In this document: positions 24,024 to 35,292 of the stretch, in pieces
Layout: every line of letters starts with the position of its first letter
How positions within the stretch are numbered: position 1 is the first letter of the stretch
Source: Gerris lacustris
Lineage: Eukaryota; Arthropoda; Insecta; Hemiptera; Gerridae
Assembly: GCA_951217055.1 (NCBI GenBank)
Contig: OX578280.1
Coordinates: 17,523,394 to 17,587,393 of the forward strand
Direction: 5' to 3'
DNA: 64,000 nt
The notes under the pieces: generated by a model
Told to the model about the DNA's origin: nothing
The model's database searches: none
The model's input: only the letters and a program-made list of their open reading frames with translations
Position numbers and translations under genes: made by a program

Positions 24024-24412
24024 CAGTGGAACCTCGATAATTCGGACTGATTGGGACCAGACACAGTCCGAATTTTCGAATATGCTGTAAAACAACTTTT
24101 TAACAGACGAGAGAACCTGATAAAGCTGTGCCTAAGCTTCTTCTTTGGGTAAACCATATGTACATCGCATCTTCTAAAGCAGTATTATTTGCCGTTCGTA
24201 ACGTTTTCCGGATTTTTTACCACTCTTCAGAATCTAGCTTTGACGCGTATCGCAGTATGCTTTCCCGTTTTCGTTTTAGTTGTCCCCACACCATACTTTT
24301 TTGCAAGAGATGTCCCACTTTCACCTTTCAGATTTTTATTTATAGAATTTCTAGTTATTAATTTTTTCAGTAGGCAGTCCGGATTTTCGAGGTCCGAATT
24401 ATGGAGGTTATG
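24024..24412 (-). mobile_element. pogo/Tigger-type DNA transposon remnant
   Basis: The left end CAGTGGAACCTCGATAATTC is the characteristic pogo/Tigger terminal sequence. It is matched in inverted form by GTCCGAATTATGGAGGTT near 24393-24410. Both ends also carry a repeated CAGTCCG(G/A)ATTTTCGA phrase. The inside encodes part of the transposase DNA-binding domain on the minus strand. At about 390 bp it is an internally deleted relic. Confidence 0.8.
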
Positions 24413-24421
24413 TATTAACAT
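24227..24421 (-). pseudogene. pogo/CENP-B-type transposase fragment (N-terminal HTH)
   Basis: The 64-residue minus-strand frame contains KGESGTSLAKKYGVGTTK. This is the recognition-helix region of the CENP-B N-terminal/psq helix-turn-helix found in pogo and Tigger transposases (G-x-S-x-x-x-L-A-x-x-Y-G-V). The catalytic DDE domain is absent, and stops follow within 25 residues. The frame start lies in the right TIR and is not a genuine start. Confidence 0.75.
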
Positions 24422-24579
24422 TTGTTTCGATTATGCCTAAATTGAGCAGCATTTAATTAAACCTCCTCGCAATTTTCACTGCGAGAACTTTATATATATT
24501 TCTTTATTTCTTAAGACTATGTAAACATTAGAAACAACTACCGTGCATTAGAATTAATTAGAATTATAACATACCTTTG

Positions 24580-24807
24580 CTATTTTTCTTGTGTTTCTCC
24601 GGTGGGCCTCGTACTAGGCAGAGGTGATTTTGTTCTTGTAACAGTAAGGTTTAACGGTTGTTCATCCAACGTGTTATTATTTATCGATTTCTTGCTCCAA
24701 CCCAATATATCCGATATAGAGTGAGGTGTCGGTGCTTTCGGCGGGTTAGCGTACACGTGAGGGTGCCAAGATGCACCCTTACCCACACTATCTTCCATTA
24801 CTAGCAT
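24580..24807 (-). CDS. Candidate first coding exon of an NK/HHEX-like homeobox-type repressor gene
   Basis: This is a 75-residue frame from an ATG at 24807, with composition unlike the surrounding noise. Residues 14-27 read SWHPHVYANPPKAP, then TPHSISDILGW (28-38), then EQPLNLTVTRTKSP (49-62). TPHSISDIL resembles the eh1/TN Groucho-binding motif near the N-terminus of NKX6 (TPHGINDIL) and HHEX (TPFYIEDIL) proteins. PLNLT resembles the P-x-D/N-L-S/T motif that binds CtBP. Both suggest a transcriptional repressor acting in the nucleus. The homeodomain would lie in later exons, and none is visible in 1-24580 on the minus strand. Oddly, an in-frame TAG (24582-24580) precedes a consensus donor CAAAG|GTATGT (exon end 24575) by five bases. 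A weaker internal donor (GTACGAGG) or a sequencing error could explain that; alternatively this is a chance frame. Family assignment is from memory of motifs, with no search. Confidence 0.4.
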   Translation of the reverse strand: MLVMEDSVGKGASWHPHVYANPPKAPTPHSISDILGWSKKSINNNTLDEQPLNLTVTRTKSPLPSTRPTGETQEK

Positions 24808-25574
24808 CAGGACATTAAAACAAACACTAATACTAAATAAGTAACCGAATTAATCTCTACACTATTGGAATTAATCCTTTTTTTAATCCTTTGACATCAT
24901 AACAAAAAGAATCCTAACAGGATTAAAATCCTCACATCGCGATGTCTTCTTTCAAAAAAGAAATCTTTTGATAACTAAAAACAAACCGATAAAAAGAGTC
25001 TAAACGTTTTGTTTTTTTAAATTTAATTAATTAGTAAATATAATAATTAAAAAGTCATAAATTTAAAATAAAGAGAAAAAAATTAAACAACCAAAATCCA
25101 CATGTCACTCACTCGGTAAACGATTAAAAAAACACTGATTTATGAATGAATTTAACAATTATTTGTATTCACAAGCAAAAATATGATGTATTATCACCAA
25201 ATTATCGAATCAATTAAATCTTGTTTATTTTTAAATATCTTAAACAAAAATATTTGTTTTGACGCGATATTAAATTATATGTAAATTTATCAAGCTGGTA
25301 GAAAAAAAACCACATGAGTATAATAAAACACAATTGTCACTTTTTGTTGAAATTTTCACTTGTAATTTTTATTTTATAATTGTAGATCTTTAATACAAAT
25401 AAATGGAGTAATGTTATCTCTATTTTCTTTATAAGTTAACTCTTATAATTGAAAGTTAAGTTCACTAAAGGTTCACTTTGTTTTCACTAATGTTATTATG
25501 TTTTAAAAACTTCGTACTTTACAAGATAATAATAAGTAAATAAACGCGGGACGCGACACGCTTCCAGTGATAAC

Positions 25575-25700
25575 AGACAAACGACTGATTAGAGATGTGC
25601 TTCGAGCTTGCTAAGCCCCGCCTACCATTACCCCCTCTACCGAGTTGAGTTCTCCCCCACCCCTTAAAGGCAGGGCGTGATAGCCCAGGTGGAATTGGGC
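25575..25700 (-). promoter_or_regulatory. Possible core promoter / CpG-richer block upstream of the 24580-24807 exon
   Basis: On the minus strand a GC-rich segment with a GC box (TAGGCGGGGCTTAGC, around 25623-25609) is followed by the arthropod-type initiator ATCAGTCG, with its A at 25586. Transcription from there would give an untranslated leader of about 780 bases to the ATG at 24807. No TATA box or convincing DPE is seen. The call is weak and rests on motif matches and location only. Confidence 0.2.
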
Positions 25701-26260
25701 ACCCTCCATCAACTCTAACGGGAGCCTAATTATCTAGCCGTTTAAACCTCCCCTTAGCGTCGACACTTCAACCCCCTCCCTCCAGGGCAACTTTTTACCC
25801 CCTAAATAATCCACTAACTTTATACTCCCAACTCTTTCGTTTTTTAACTATGTACATCTCACTATCTGTTTTTCTCTTTCACACTCTTCCCTCTTATTTT
25901 TTTTATCACTTCGTGTAAAACCCAGGTGAAATAGAATATCTCAATATTCTATTGTTTATCTCGCCTTTATCATTTTTTTTCGTTTATAATTTATCTCCGC
26001 TTCTTCATTTCACTTTTAAAACAGAGTTAGTTTTTTTCTCTCCATCTACTCTTGTTCATTTGTAATTCGTCTTATTATTTCTTTTTTTTTTTTTGTCTCG
26101 TTAAACTTTAGATGAAAAGTGAAATAGAATTATATCTCAATATTTATTTTTTATCACACCTTAGCCATTTTCTTTATGTGTTTATCTCGTCTTTTTTTTA
26201 CTATCTTATAAATGTGTTACATACCTACATATTAAAGAAAATATCGTGATGGCTCAAAAA
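25701..26260. other. Pyrimidine-rich stretch
   Basis: The plus strand is dominated by C and T, particularly 25720-26220, with T-runs and CTCC phrases. No gene is visible. GTGAAATAGAATATCTCAAT and GTGAAATAGAATTATATCTC (25927 and 26118) mark a short internal duplication. Confidence 0.55.
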
Positions 26261-26289
26261 TTTTGATGGATGTACACTGTACCTACACG

Positions 26290-26540
26290 TTTTAAGATCC
26301 CCTCAATCCCAAAAAAAGTGGTTTTTTAAACAATGTCAGTCTGTAATATGTCATTTGTCGGCCGATTTCGATGAGTTTTGCATACATTTTCAAAAAAATC
26401 ATACCCCGCCCTGAAACGAAATCGAGAATGAAGTTTTAGCTCGAAATTTAAGGGCTCTGTCCCCTAAAAACTCATTATTAGAACTAATTATTTCTCAAAA
26501 AACGGTTCCGACTATTTTGATTAAGAAATTCTATATTGTA
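26290..26540 (-). repeat. Dispersed repeat S, copy 2
   Basis: Minus-strand relative of 17400-17690. It shares CTATATTGTAGAATTTCTTA-type, GGGGTATGATTTTTTTGAAA-type and CAAAATCG/TCGAAATCGGCC segments in the same order, down to a poly-A/AAACCACTTTTTTT end. Confidence 0.6.
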
Positions 26541-27236
26541 GTCCACTTAAATAAACGAGCATAAGAAAGTAAAATACCTTAACTGTTAATATTTATACAC
26601 CTCCCATCCAACTGATGAATCCATCATTGTACTTACATTGTTTTATATTTTTTTGTTACACATTTCTCTTTTACCAATATGACTTAATTTACGTTATCAA
26701 AAGAAGATATAATTTTTATTTATTTGCTTACCTAATTATTCGGATCCTCTTCTAACTTTCTTTAAGTTAGTGACTCTCAGAGCCTAATTTACCGTTTATT
26801 CTTGCTTCTCCTACGTGCCAACAAAAAAAACAAAAAAACATTGAAATTGCCTTAATCCCCGTTTCTTCCTCACACACTACAATTAGTCTGTATTAATACT
26901 GAACGAGCCGTTTAGCTCGTTGTAACAGGGTTAATTTTATCCTTAGAAAAAAAGTAAAATTAAGAAAATTAATTTAGATAAGTTATTATACCTATTTTAA
27001 GACCAACAAATCAAAACAAACTTTTTTTTTTATATATATATAAGATATATGAGTCTAAAGTTCTGTTACTACACTACTTAGTTCTACTAAAGTTCTGTAC
27101 ACTGATCTATTGATTCATCATAATTCTAAGCAATCCTAAAAACTTTTCTCCTTTATCCTTGAAATTTTATTTATCAGTAGAGATTAATGAACAAATAAAG
27201 GAAAAATTACAAAATCCGAAAAAAATCTGGTTATTT
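26541..27236. other. AT-rich intergenic stretch
   Basis: No gene, tRNA-like box or repeat is recognised here. Confidence 0.55.
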
Positions 27237-27835
27237 ACCCCAGGGCCGCTGAGAGGATTTCCGGGCCCCTGGCAAGTTAGCATCTGGGCCCCTTTGAACA
27301 AATAAGAGGGGCGGGGGGGGGGGAGGGGGGTCCTCCCTTCATAGTATGTCACTTTGATTTGTCTGTCCAGTTTCTCTCCTATAAATTAACATTGACCATA
27401 TTGAATAAGATAAAAAATCTAAGTAACTAAATGAAAACCTAAACTTCAAACTTCCTCAAAAAAAAAGATACTCATGACACATTAGGAATAATTTTATGTT
27501 CTTCAGAATCAGTGATAAACTTAGCATCAGGGCCCCTTTGAACAAATAACGGCGGGGGGGGGGGGGGGGGGGGTTCTGGGGGTCCTCCCCCGGAGTTTTT
27601 TAAAAAATTTAATTACCAAAAACATGAGTTTTAAGGATTTTTTCCTTAAACTGAGATAATTTTGTTTATTTGATAAATTCAAACTTCCTCAAAAAAAAAA
27701 ATATACTCATGACACATTAGGAATAATTTTATGTTCTTCACAATCATGATGAACTTAGCATCAGGGCCCCTTTGAACAAATAACGGGAGGGGGGTGTCTT
27801 CCCCCGGAATTTTTTAAAAAATTTATGTGCAAAAA
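27237..27835. repeat. 232-bp tandem duplication rich in G-runs next to the assembly gap
   Basis: AAACTTCCTCAAAAAAAA begins at 27447 and again at 27679, and each copy runs on to TTAGCATCAGGGCCCCTTTG (27525, 27757) and a G-run block GGGGGTCCTCCCCCGG. A third, earlier G-run block is at 27278-27345, with CAGGGCCGCTGAGAGG at its left edge (a transposon-like terminus). A G20 run lies at 27554-27573. The array runs into the N gap and may be collapsed there. Confidence 0.75.
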
Positions 27836-27883
27836 GATGAGTTTTAAGAATTTCTGATGGCAAGTATGTCCTAACAGGAATAT

Positions 27884-28083
27884 NNNNNNNNNNNNNNNNN
27901 NNNNNNNNNNNNNNNNNNNNNNNNNNNNNNNNNNNNNNNNNNNNNNNNNNNNNNNNNNNNNNNNNNNNNNNNNNNNNNNNNNNNNNNNNNNNNNNNNNNN
28001 NNNNNNNNNNNNNNNNNNNNNNNNNNNNNNNNNNNNNNNNNNNNNNNNNNNNNNNNNNNNNNNNNNNNNNNNNNNNNNNNNNN
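27884..28083. other. Assembly gap (200 N)
   Basis: Exactly 200 undetermined bases, a conventional placeholder length. The true distance is unknown. Frames that cross it are artefacts. Confidence 0.99.
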
Positions 28084-29560
28084 TAAAGCTCAAACATTTT
28101 CAAGCTAGAAACTTCAGTAGTGGATGCATTGCGTTGTGATGATAAAAATACACTTAAAGGCGTTTATTTCACATCATTATAATAAGCTTTTTAAAAGTTA
28201 TAGTAAAATCAAACTTTTATATGGCCTCCATCTTGGAATGACTGGGCCGCTTATGCCGTAGTTAACAAAACTGCCTGCGGACTCTTTGTGTGGACTGAAA
28301 TCGTATTCTTGGTAACTTTTTTGGGTATATCTCATTTTAGAAACATTGATTGCAACTTTTTTTTTTTTAATTTTACTTGTTAAAGTTTTGGCAAAATTCA
28401 TAGGGAAGAGATGTGTCCTAAGCAATTTATACGACACTCATGCTACATATTATCTTCTAGCATAAGGATTATATGATTTTACCAATGTAAATTAAAATAC
28501 AACCACTTTGGTAGAAAGAGTTTAAAGAGGTCTATGCATTTATAGATATCTTCGTACATTTAACTCCTTTTTAACTTATACAGTTGGTAAAAACGAGCTA
28601 TCTTGCATGTCAGCATAAAGTCTGCGGTTTTTTTTACTCATTCTGCATCGTTGATTCTTAGATCTTCTAATATATCACACTTTTTTTCTTCTTATTCATT
28701 TTTTTTTTATCTGTAGATACAGACAGGGAAGTGAAAGAAGTTGGGTATAAGAAAGGAAATCCCTCCTCATGTTTTTTCAAGTCGGTCTAAACGTGCAAAG
28801 GGTTGAGAGTAGAAATGCGGTGGGAAGGAGGTCTAGATAATTTCGCTGATGTAGGTTCCAAGCCTTCCTGTCCGTGTCATCCACGACTTATACTGGACTT
28901 AACTCCTCCGTCTCAACTTTTTCTGCTTTAAAAGCATCATGGATTTTTCCTCGACTTTTCCGCCCTTTTTCACCCATCCATTTCCCATGTTAAACCCTTT
29001 ACCTTCCTACTTTTTTCCCCCCTCTGTCTTCTTTCTCTCTTTTGTCCGAAAGGTCGGTGGAAGTTTGATGGACCCTTTTTTTTTACATCGTTGAAAAAGT
29101 TGGGTATTCCGAGATGCCAGGTCCCTCGTCCCGCTTTTCTTTCTGCCGTTCTCTTTTTGACTTGACTTGAGTTCTATGGATAAGGTTATATCTTCGCGGA
29201 TATATGGATCCCTTTTCACCATTTACGTTCCACTCTTTTTTCATAGTTAGAATAAAAAAATAAAGATATAAATAAAGAAAAACTTTTTTCTCCATATTTT
29301 TAGACAGACCCTCTTATTCACTACGAACTTCGGACGTATCTTTTTTTATTAAATTTTGACCCATCTCATCTGCAACACACTTTCGATAAGTTTTATTCTT
29401 CACAAAATGTTTTCCTCAATTATACATTTTTTATATGAATTATATTTGTCAAACTTTTTTGGATATGAAAGCGGATCTTTTTTTGATTCATTAGTTTACC
29501 TTATACTAGTTGTTCAGTGAAGACCTTGCATTAAAAAAAAAAAAAAAAAATAATATATTA
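28084..29560. other. Intergenic; GC-richer C/T-biased block at 28780-29260
   Basis: Minus-strand frames at 28198-28437 and 29007-29295 are Lys/Arg-rich by-products of the pyrimidine bias. The 29110-29150 segment (GGTCCCTCGTCCCG) faintly resembles 32266-32283 (GGTCCCTGGTCCC), so a diverged shared element is possible. No gene is supported. Confidence 0.45.
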
Positions 29561-29604
29561 TATAAAAGTAATTAATTGGAAACAGTTTTTTAACATTGTG
29601 GATG

Positions 29605-29815
29605 AAATACAATGTCTTGTAAATAGTGACCGCTCTGATCTATGTAGTGCTGAAGACGGTTACTCATTACTCTCTGGGTCATGGCCGAAGTTATAGCTGC
29701 AATTTCATTTTGAATATTTACTCTCAGTTTCTCAAGAATGTGAGACCGACTTCAGATTAGACCCATAAAAAACTCGAATCGGTGTCAAATCAGGTGATCG
29801 GCTAAGTAACATTCA
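29605..29815 (-). pseudogene. C-terminal remnant of a Tc1/mariner-type DDE transposase
   Basis: On the minus strand, RSPDLTPIRVFYGSNLKS (from about 29800) matches the conserved SPDLTPxDFFLWGxLKS block around the third catalytic acid of DDE transposases. The acid itself is lost (PIRV where P-x-D-F is expected). After a stop and frame change, IQNEIAAITSAMTQRVM and RLQHYIDQSGHYLQDIVF follow, as in the usual transposase tail up to a stop at about 29607. The upstream catalytic region is not recognisable. It is a decayed insertion and not a host gene. Confidence 0.8.
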
Positions 29816-30387
29816 GAATTCACGGTAACTATAACTCCTGCTTCCTCGAAAAAGAACTTAAATTATTATTATTAGCATTGTTCTTTATTGGTGCGATAAA
29901 ATCTTTCTGTGGATGATTTTCCATGCTCTCTAAAAAAAAATTTCATAAGTGCAGGCTAACTTAAAAAACTAGTTGACGTGGCAGAAGTTCGCTTAATTTT
30001 ATGTCTTGAAGGTGGAAGTTTTTGATGTCTTGGAGGAGGCAGTAACATTTATCTTATATAATTATAAGGCTTGTTCACTCTAGCCTTTGACAACGTTGCC
30101 CGCAGAGGCCTGTATACGCATACTCCATACTCCTAGATCTATAAACCTACCATCCGGAGGAAGTTAAGGACATTCACAAGCAAGTGCAATCTTCGTTCTA
30201 ACATTACTGCTATAGGCTTGACAGGGAGGAAAGCCCACATCCAAAATCCTCGAGTAATTTTGATGCTGCTGAAAGAACTTACTTTTCAACTCTAATATTG
30301 ATGCTGCTAAAAGACAATAGGCTGAAAATAGGTTTTTTTTCGGGCATTCTGGAGATACCCTTGAGTAAGTTGGGTATGGCCTAGAGG
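29816..30387. other. Probable upstream remains of the same transposon, and intergenic DNA
   Basis: I cannot align more of the transposase. The 85-codon minus frame at 30164-30421 crosses the hAT boundary and is not real. Confidence 0.4.
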
Positions 30388-31566
30388 CAGTGGCGCACCC
30401 AGGGGGGGGCACGGGGGGCACGTGCCCCCCCCAAAGCCAGACCTAAAATTTAAGTATGCAATTCCGCAACACGTGATAAAGTAATATAGTGTTGTGATAG
30501 TCAAAAAAAAAAAAAATAAATAAATAAGTAATTATATACCTAGTTTAGCCCGACATTTTTTTTTTTTTTTTTGGCGTTTAAAAAGACGTGCCCCCCCCCC
30601 CCCCCCCCCAGCCAATGACGTAAAATTTAAGTATGCAATTTCGCAGCACATGTTAAAGTTATAGTGAAAAAAAATAAATAAATAAATTAGTAATAATCTA
30701 CCTAGTTTTGCCCGACATATTTTTTGGCGTTTAAAAAGACGTGCCCCCCCCCCCCCCCCCCCCCCTACCAAAGCCTACATTTTTCTTGTTTTAAGGGTAT
30801 TTATTTTAATTTAAAGTTTTACTTTAGTATATTAATTAAAATAGTTAGTAGCAGTCATTAGAATAGTTTTTAATTCTCGAATAATTAATATTAATGAATA
30901 TGGAAACGGGTTCAATTGTAGAATAAGATTTTAAAAATTGCAGATACCTGACCTTTCGCAAGGAAGACTATTTTTTGTACTTATTGACTGGACTATTATA
31001 ATATACTCTACTATGTTTATTTTTAACCTAATACAATCATCTAATTTCTGTTAAACTCAAAACATTTGGTGTACGTATTTTTTTTTGTTAATTCACATAA
31101 CTAAAACATTTTTAAAATGTACCAACTTATTTTTCTGGCTACTAGAATAAAACATTAATCTATTATATAATGTACAAATTTTAATAATAAAATATTATTA
31201 GTATGTATATAATTTTGTTTAAATAAAATTCCCCGGTCTTCATTTCCCGTTCATAAAAAACTTAAATTTATTTGTATATAATAACATTTTAGATGCTCTT
31301 AGAATAGGCTAAAAAGACGTTTTCAAGTAACGTAAACTATAAAAATTTTCCCGGGGGAGGACCCCCGGACCCCCCTAAAAGAGAGCCAGCCTCCCTTCAA
31401 AATTGTCTGGATCCGCCCTTGATATGATGTAATTTAAGAACAAAGAAAACCAGACTGGTTAATTGTCTGTGATAATGCTAAGCCCACATTACACCCCCCC
31501 CCCCCCCCTTTATTTTTTTTTTTTAATCTGTGCCCCTCCCAAAAATAAATCCTGGGTGCGCCACTG
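30388..31566. mobile_element. hAT-type non-autonomous transposon 1 (8-bp TSD CCTAGAGG)
   Basis: The ends are perfect 16-bp inverted repeats, CAGTGGCGCACCCAGG, flanked by CCTAGAGG on both sides (30380-30387 and 31567-31574). A CAG-start TIR with an 8-bp duplication is diagnostic of the hAT superfamily. At 1179 bp there is no transposase. Its inside has long C-runs and a roughly 130-bp unit repeated twice (TTTAAGTATGCAATT, 30451 and 30627). The intact TSD and perfect TIR suggest a recent insertion. Confidence 0.93.
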
Positions 31567-31574
31567 CCTAGAGG

Positions 31575-33720
31575 AATAAGGGTAAGTGTAATACTGCTCC
31601 TGCTTCTGCTCCTTCTTGTAAAGCCGCGTACCAAATTAAATTGGTAAACATACAAATAGGCTAAACTTAGTAAGAATGTCGTGGGATGTTGGCTATCAAC
31701 GGAAGAGTCATCTGAGCAATTATAATGATGAAATTATTCGTGAAGATTGTTTAGTTTATTGATGGTTCAAAATGTTGAGAAGTTCAACATGTGAAATATA
31801 GTATTTTCTTATACATATTGAGAGATGAATTTTGTCCGTTTTCAAATATTGTAATCAAGGTGTCTCAAAGAGAAATCATATATAAACGTTAATTCGTGAA
31901 CTCTGTCGCTCATTTTCTCTACGAATTGCAATTTACATTTGAATTTCGATAACTGTAACCGAGTTGGTGAACGAACACGCAATTGACCTTTCTAGGTTGG
32001 TAAAATGAAAGTGGGGTAACCCGACTTACAATATAAAATGATTTCGGTCGTTTACAGTTAAACGAGATGCCGTTTGGGTTTCCGCTTGTCACCGTAGGAC
32101 TCATTGAAGGATGAAGAGATTGAATTTCTGATCTCAATAGATCGGGGGAGCCTTCGTGTGAGTTGTTTGGCACGGTATCTGACACGAAGTTCTCCGGGTG
32201 CTCTTTTAAAAGACTAAGTCCTTAAGTGCTTTTTTTTCTATCTCTCGGGAGTCTTGTCGAATAAGGATGCGGGGTCCCTGGTCCCATTGATGTGCCTCTT
32301 CCTCTCCGCTTCCACAAGACTGAATGGGACTGAGGCGTGGGCGATCCCCTTCGCATCATCCTCGAGTCCGACAAGAGTCAAAAGATTAAAAACCCTCTCT
32401 CGAGTATAATGTCCTCCCTCGACCGAGAAGAAACCGGACAAAGGATTAAATCAACATATAACGGGTTCAACTTCTCCCTTCGACTAAAAAAACTCCTTCA
32501 ACCTCATTAACATAAGGAGCTTGCACAACGGAATCCCTGAGGGAGATCCCGATCCATCAACTAGGGCATTGATAGGATGAAAGAAAAAGGACTTTAAGAA
32601 GTGGGTTTCTTCAATAATAAAAAAAAATAAAAACAGGACCCGACATCAGATCCTCGATGCTTAATTACGTCGCCACATCCCAAAAAGAAACTGATGAGTG
32701 ACTCCTTTTTTTCAAAATGTTTGTCCCCCTTTAAAATATTTTATACTAATGGCTTTCTTTATTATTCGTATTTGGGTATTTTTAATGATAACCGGATATC
32801 CCGACGATATTTCAACTCCCTCTTTGGAAAGAAGAATATTTTGACAAGAATGATAGAAAAATAAAAGAGGAAAAAAGGAGAATGACTGAATAAATCGACC
32901 TACCGTCCACTTCAACTTGACATTTTAAAATCGGAATAATTCAACGAGAGTATTAGAAGACTTTGATTCAATTATTATTTCTTTTGATATTTATAAATAA
33001 CTTCTTTCTTTTTATCCAAGTTTAATGTTTAATTCAATTAAGTATTCAATATAATTCTGTTTTTGGCTTTATGTTTTTTTATTTTATTTTATATTATTTA
33101 TTTTGTAGCAAGTTAAGAGCAATTTTGTGAAGGAATAAGTTGTTCATTACATTTAAGTTTTTTTTTTTTTTTAAAATATCGACTTAAATTATTTATTTAA
33201 AAGAATATAATATAGAAATTCAAATACCACGATTTTTTTTTTGTGTTTGGAATTAAGAATTGAATTAAATCCAATCCTTTTTAATGTATTATAGATATTT
33301 TCTTTCACCGGCTTCAATTAAAAGTGGAATATAATATTGAAGAATGAAGAATACGGCTTGTAAAATGTAAACCAATTAATTTTAATGGATTTCATACGAA
33401 TTAAAATAATTTTACCATATTTGTACTTAGAGTATTATATTAAGGTTGGCCTTAATTGAGCTTTAAAATGAATCTAAAGTATACATTCCGAGATATAGTT
33501 TTACATTTGTTGTTAAAAAGGAGAATTTCATATGTTAATTAAATTGTTTTTTTACGGTCTTCTCTGTACCAGGTAAATCTAGGTTTAATAGTGTTCTCAG
33601 AGACCGGAAACTAAAACTATTATGTTATTAGGGGATAAAAGGTACGACTGATTCAGTGTCTTTAAACATTATTTGCCCAAGTATTGGATTGTAAGTTATA
33701 GATTGGCTTTTTCCAAGCTA
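31575..33720. other. Intergenic, with a GC-richer block at 31860-32600
   Basis: The block at 31860-32600 has near-balanced base composition and two minus-strand frames (31919-32185, 32238-32441) that match no family I recognise. It could be an old exon, a regulatory block or an eroded element. The remainder is AT-rich and empty. Confidence 0.4.
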
Positions 33721-33842
33721 TTAAATCAATCGATCAGGGTTCGATGCCCATCTCGACAAGGGTCCTCTCGCTCGTTTTTTACCCGCATTATCGAGATAAG
33801 GGTAGCTACTTAAATTGAGTGGTGTCCATCCGGTTGCCAATG

Positions 33843-33843
<1 letters not shown>

Positions 33844-33920
<77 letters not shown>
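33844..33920. repeat. (AT)n microsatellite
   Basis: About 38 uninterrupted AT units. The Tyr-Ile frames on both strands over it are artefacts. Confidence 0.97.
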
Positions 33921-33922
<2 letters not shown>

Positions 33923-34224
33923 ATACAGCTGATGGAACGACTCGTCAACCCCGTGTCATCCATTATACATATAGCTGTCCACGATTATTTATATCAGTAA
34001 TCCATTGACAATTCTCATCTAATCTTGAAATACTTTTTATTCATTCATACTTAGTGTTCATTCACTTGTATTTCTTGTGACTTTATGGCCTACGTTTATT
34101 ATTGCCTATCTCGTGGCACAAATATGACTTGCGTAGAGCGAGGTAAAGCACAATTTCAGTAGTTTATAATTGAGGTGGTTAAAGATATTTGGAAAATAGA
34201 CTGTAACGTATTAAATACTTGAAT

Positions 34225-34578
34225 GGGCACTTTTTTACTTTAGCACCCCCCCTTCCCCTTATTGTTCTAAACAATAATCTTCCCTACAAAAGTCTCAAAA
34301 GTTTGTGTGTTAGTCTCCCCTAGATATTGAGACTCCTAGGGCAGTTTTATATTTAATATTCCTTTATCTTAATAGTTGATTAGACTAAGGGATATGATCA
34401 CAATTATATTCCTTTGTACCAAGGTGCATTGGAATAAATATCACTTCGTCTTAATAGAAATTTAGACTAAGTAATATATGCTACTCTGTATATTGTATAT
34501 GTTCCTTTGTCTAAATAACTATAAACACAAAGGCATACAGGGGGGGGGGGGGGGGGGTGCTGAAGTAAAAAAGTACCC
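34225..34578. mobile_element. X-type MITE, copy 3, complete, TSD TTGAAT
   Basis: The left end GGGCACTTTTTTACTTTAGC and the inverted right end GGGTACTTTTTTACTTCAGC are near-identical. TTGAAT flanks both sides (34219-34224, 34579-34584). Internally it has C7 and G17 runs, GTTTGTGTGTTAGTCTCCCC, and three inverted CCTTTGTCTTAATAG-type modules, in the same order as the 20465-20907 copy. Non-coding. Confidence 0.85.
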
Positions 34579-34859
34579 TTGAATGTATAAAATCACTAAG
34601 CTTACTTGTTCGTCCAAAAAGTAAGAAAAGACCATTTGGTCTTTTTTTACTTTTGAATTATATTTGTAGTACTTTTTTGAAAAAAAAAAAAAAAAAAAAG
34701 GAAAAAAAAGGCTATCAATTAGTGTGGCTTCCTCGCTTCTTATTTCGTATACATTAATGCTTTTATGCTTTTACAACTATTATTCAAATTTAATTATTTT
34801 TTCCGTTTTTAAATCTGTCAAAATTGTTCCGATATTTTACATGAATTAAAGTATCAATT

Positions 34860-35292
34860 TAGTAAAATTTGAAGAGTGCAGATGGTTGAAATTAATCTGG
34901 GGCTATATGCGGGCTACTTTTGGCATTTCATCCAAATTTCATAAAAATCAGATGAGTACTTTTAGACATATGGGTGTACATACATATATGTTTGTGAGCA
35001 TGTGAAAGAGTAAGGAATGGGTGCAGAAGGTTGAAACCATCATAATATGGTGCTAATAATGGGCTAATTATAATCTACCAACCAAATTTCATTAAAATCG
35101 AACGAGCAGTTTTTAAGGTATGTTTGTTCGCAAAAATTGAGCGACAGACAGACACGGAACCAAAAATGTTTCCTGATGTCTGAAACAGATTTCTGTCTTG
35201 AAATTTTTGAAATCGAGGACATAAAAGAAAGTTCGTGTTCTTTAGAACGATCACATAGCTTCCATTACCTTCGGTAAGCTCGAAAGCAAAAT
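34860..35292 (+). repeat. Dispersed repeat Q, copy 4
   Basis: Plus-strand copy. It starts GAGTGCAGATGGTTGAAAT, passes through ATAAAAATCAGATGAGTACT and ACAGACAGACACGGAACCAA, and ends TCGGTAAGCTCGAAAGCAAA. It serves well as a family reference because it is nearly full length. Confidence 0.8.

Noticed and set aside
27744..28103. Minus-strand frames of 110-119 codons
   Set aside because: They span the run of N and have no meaning.
33721..34000. Tyr-Ile repeat proteins on both strands (also at 52012-52239 and 55814-56002)
   Set aside because: These are (AT)n microsatellites.
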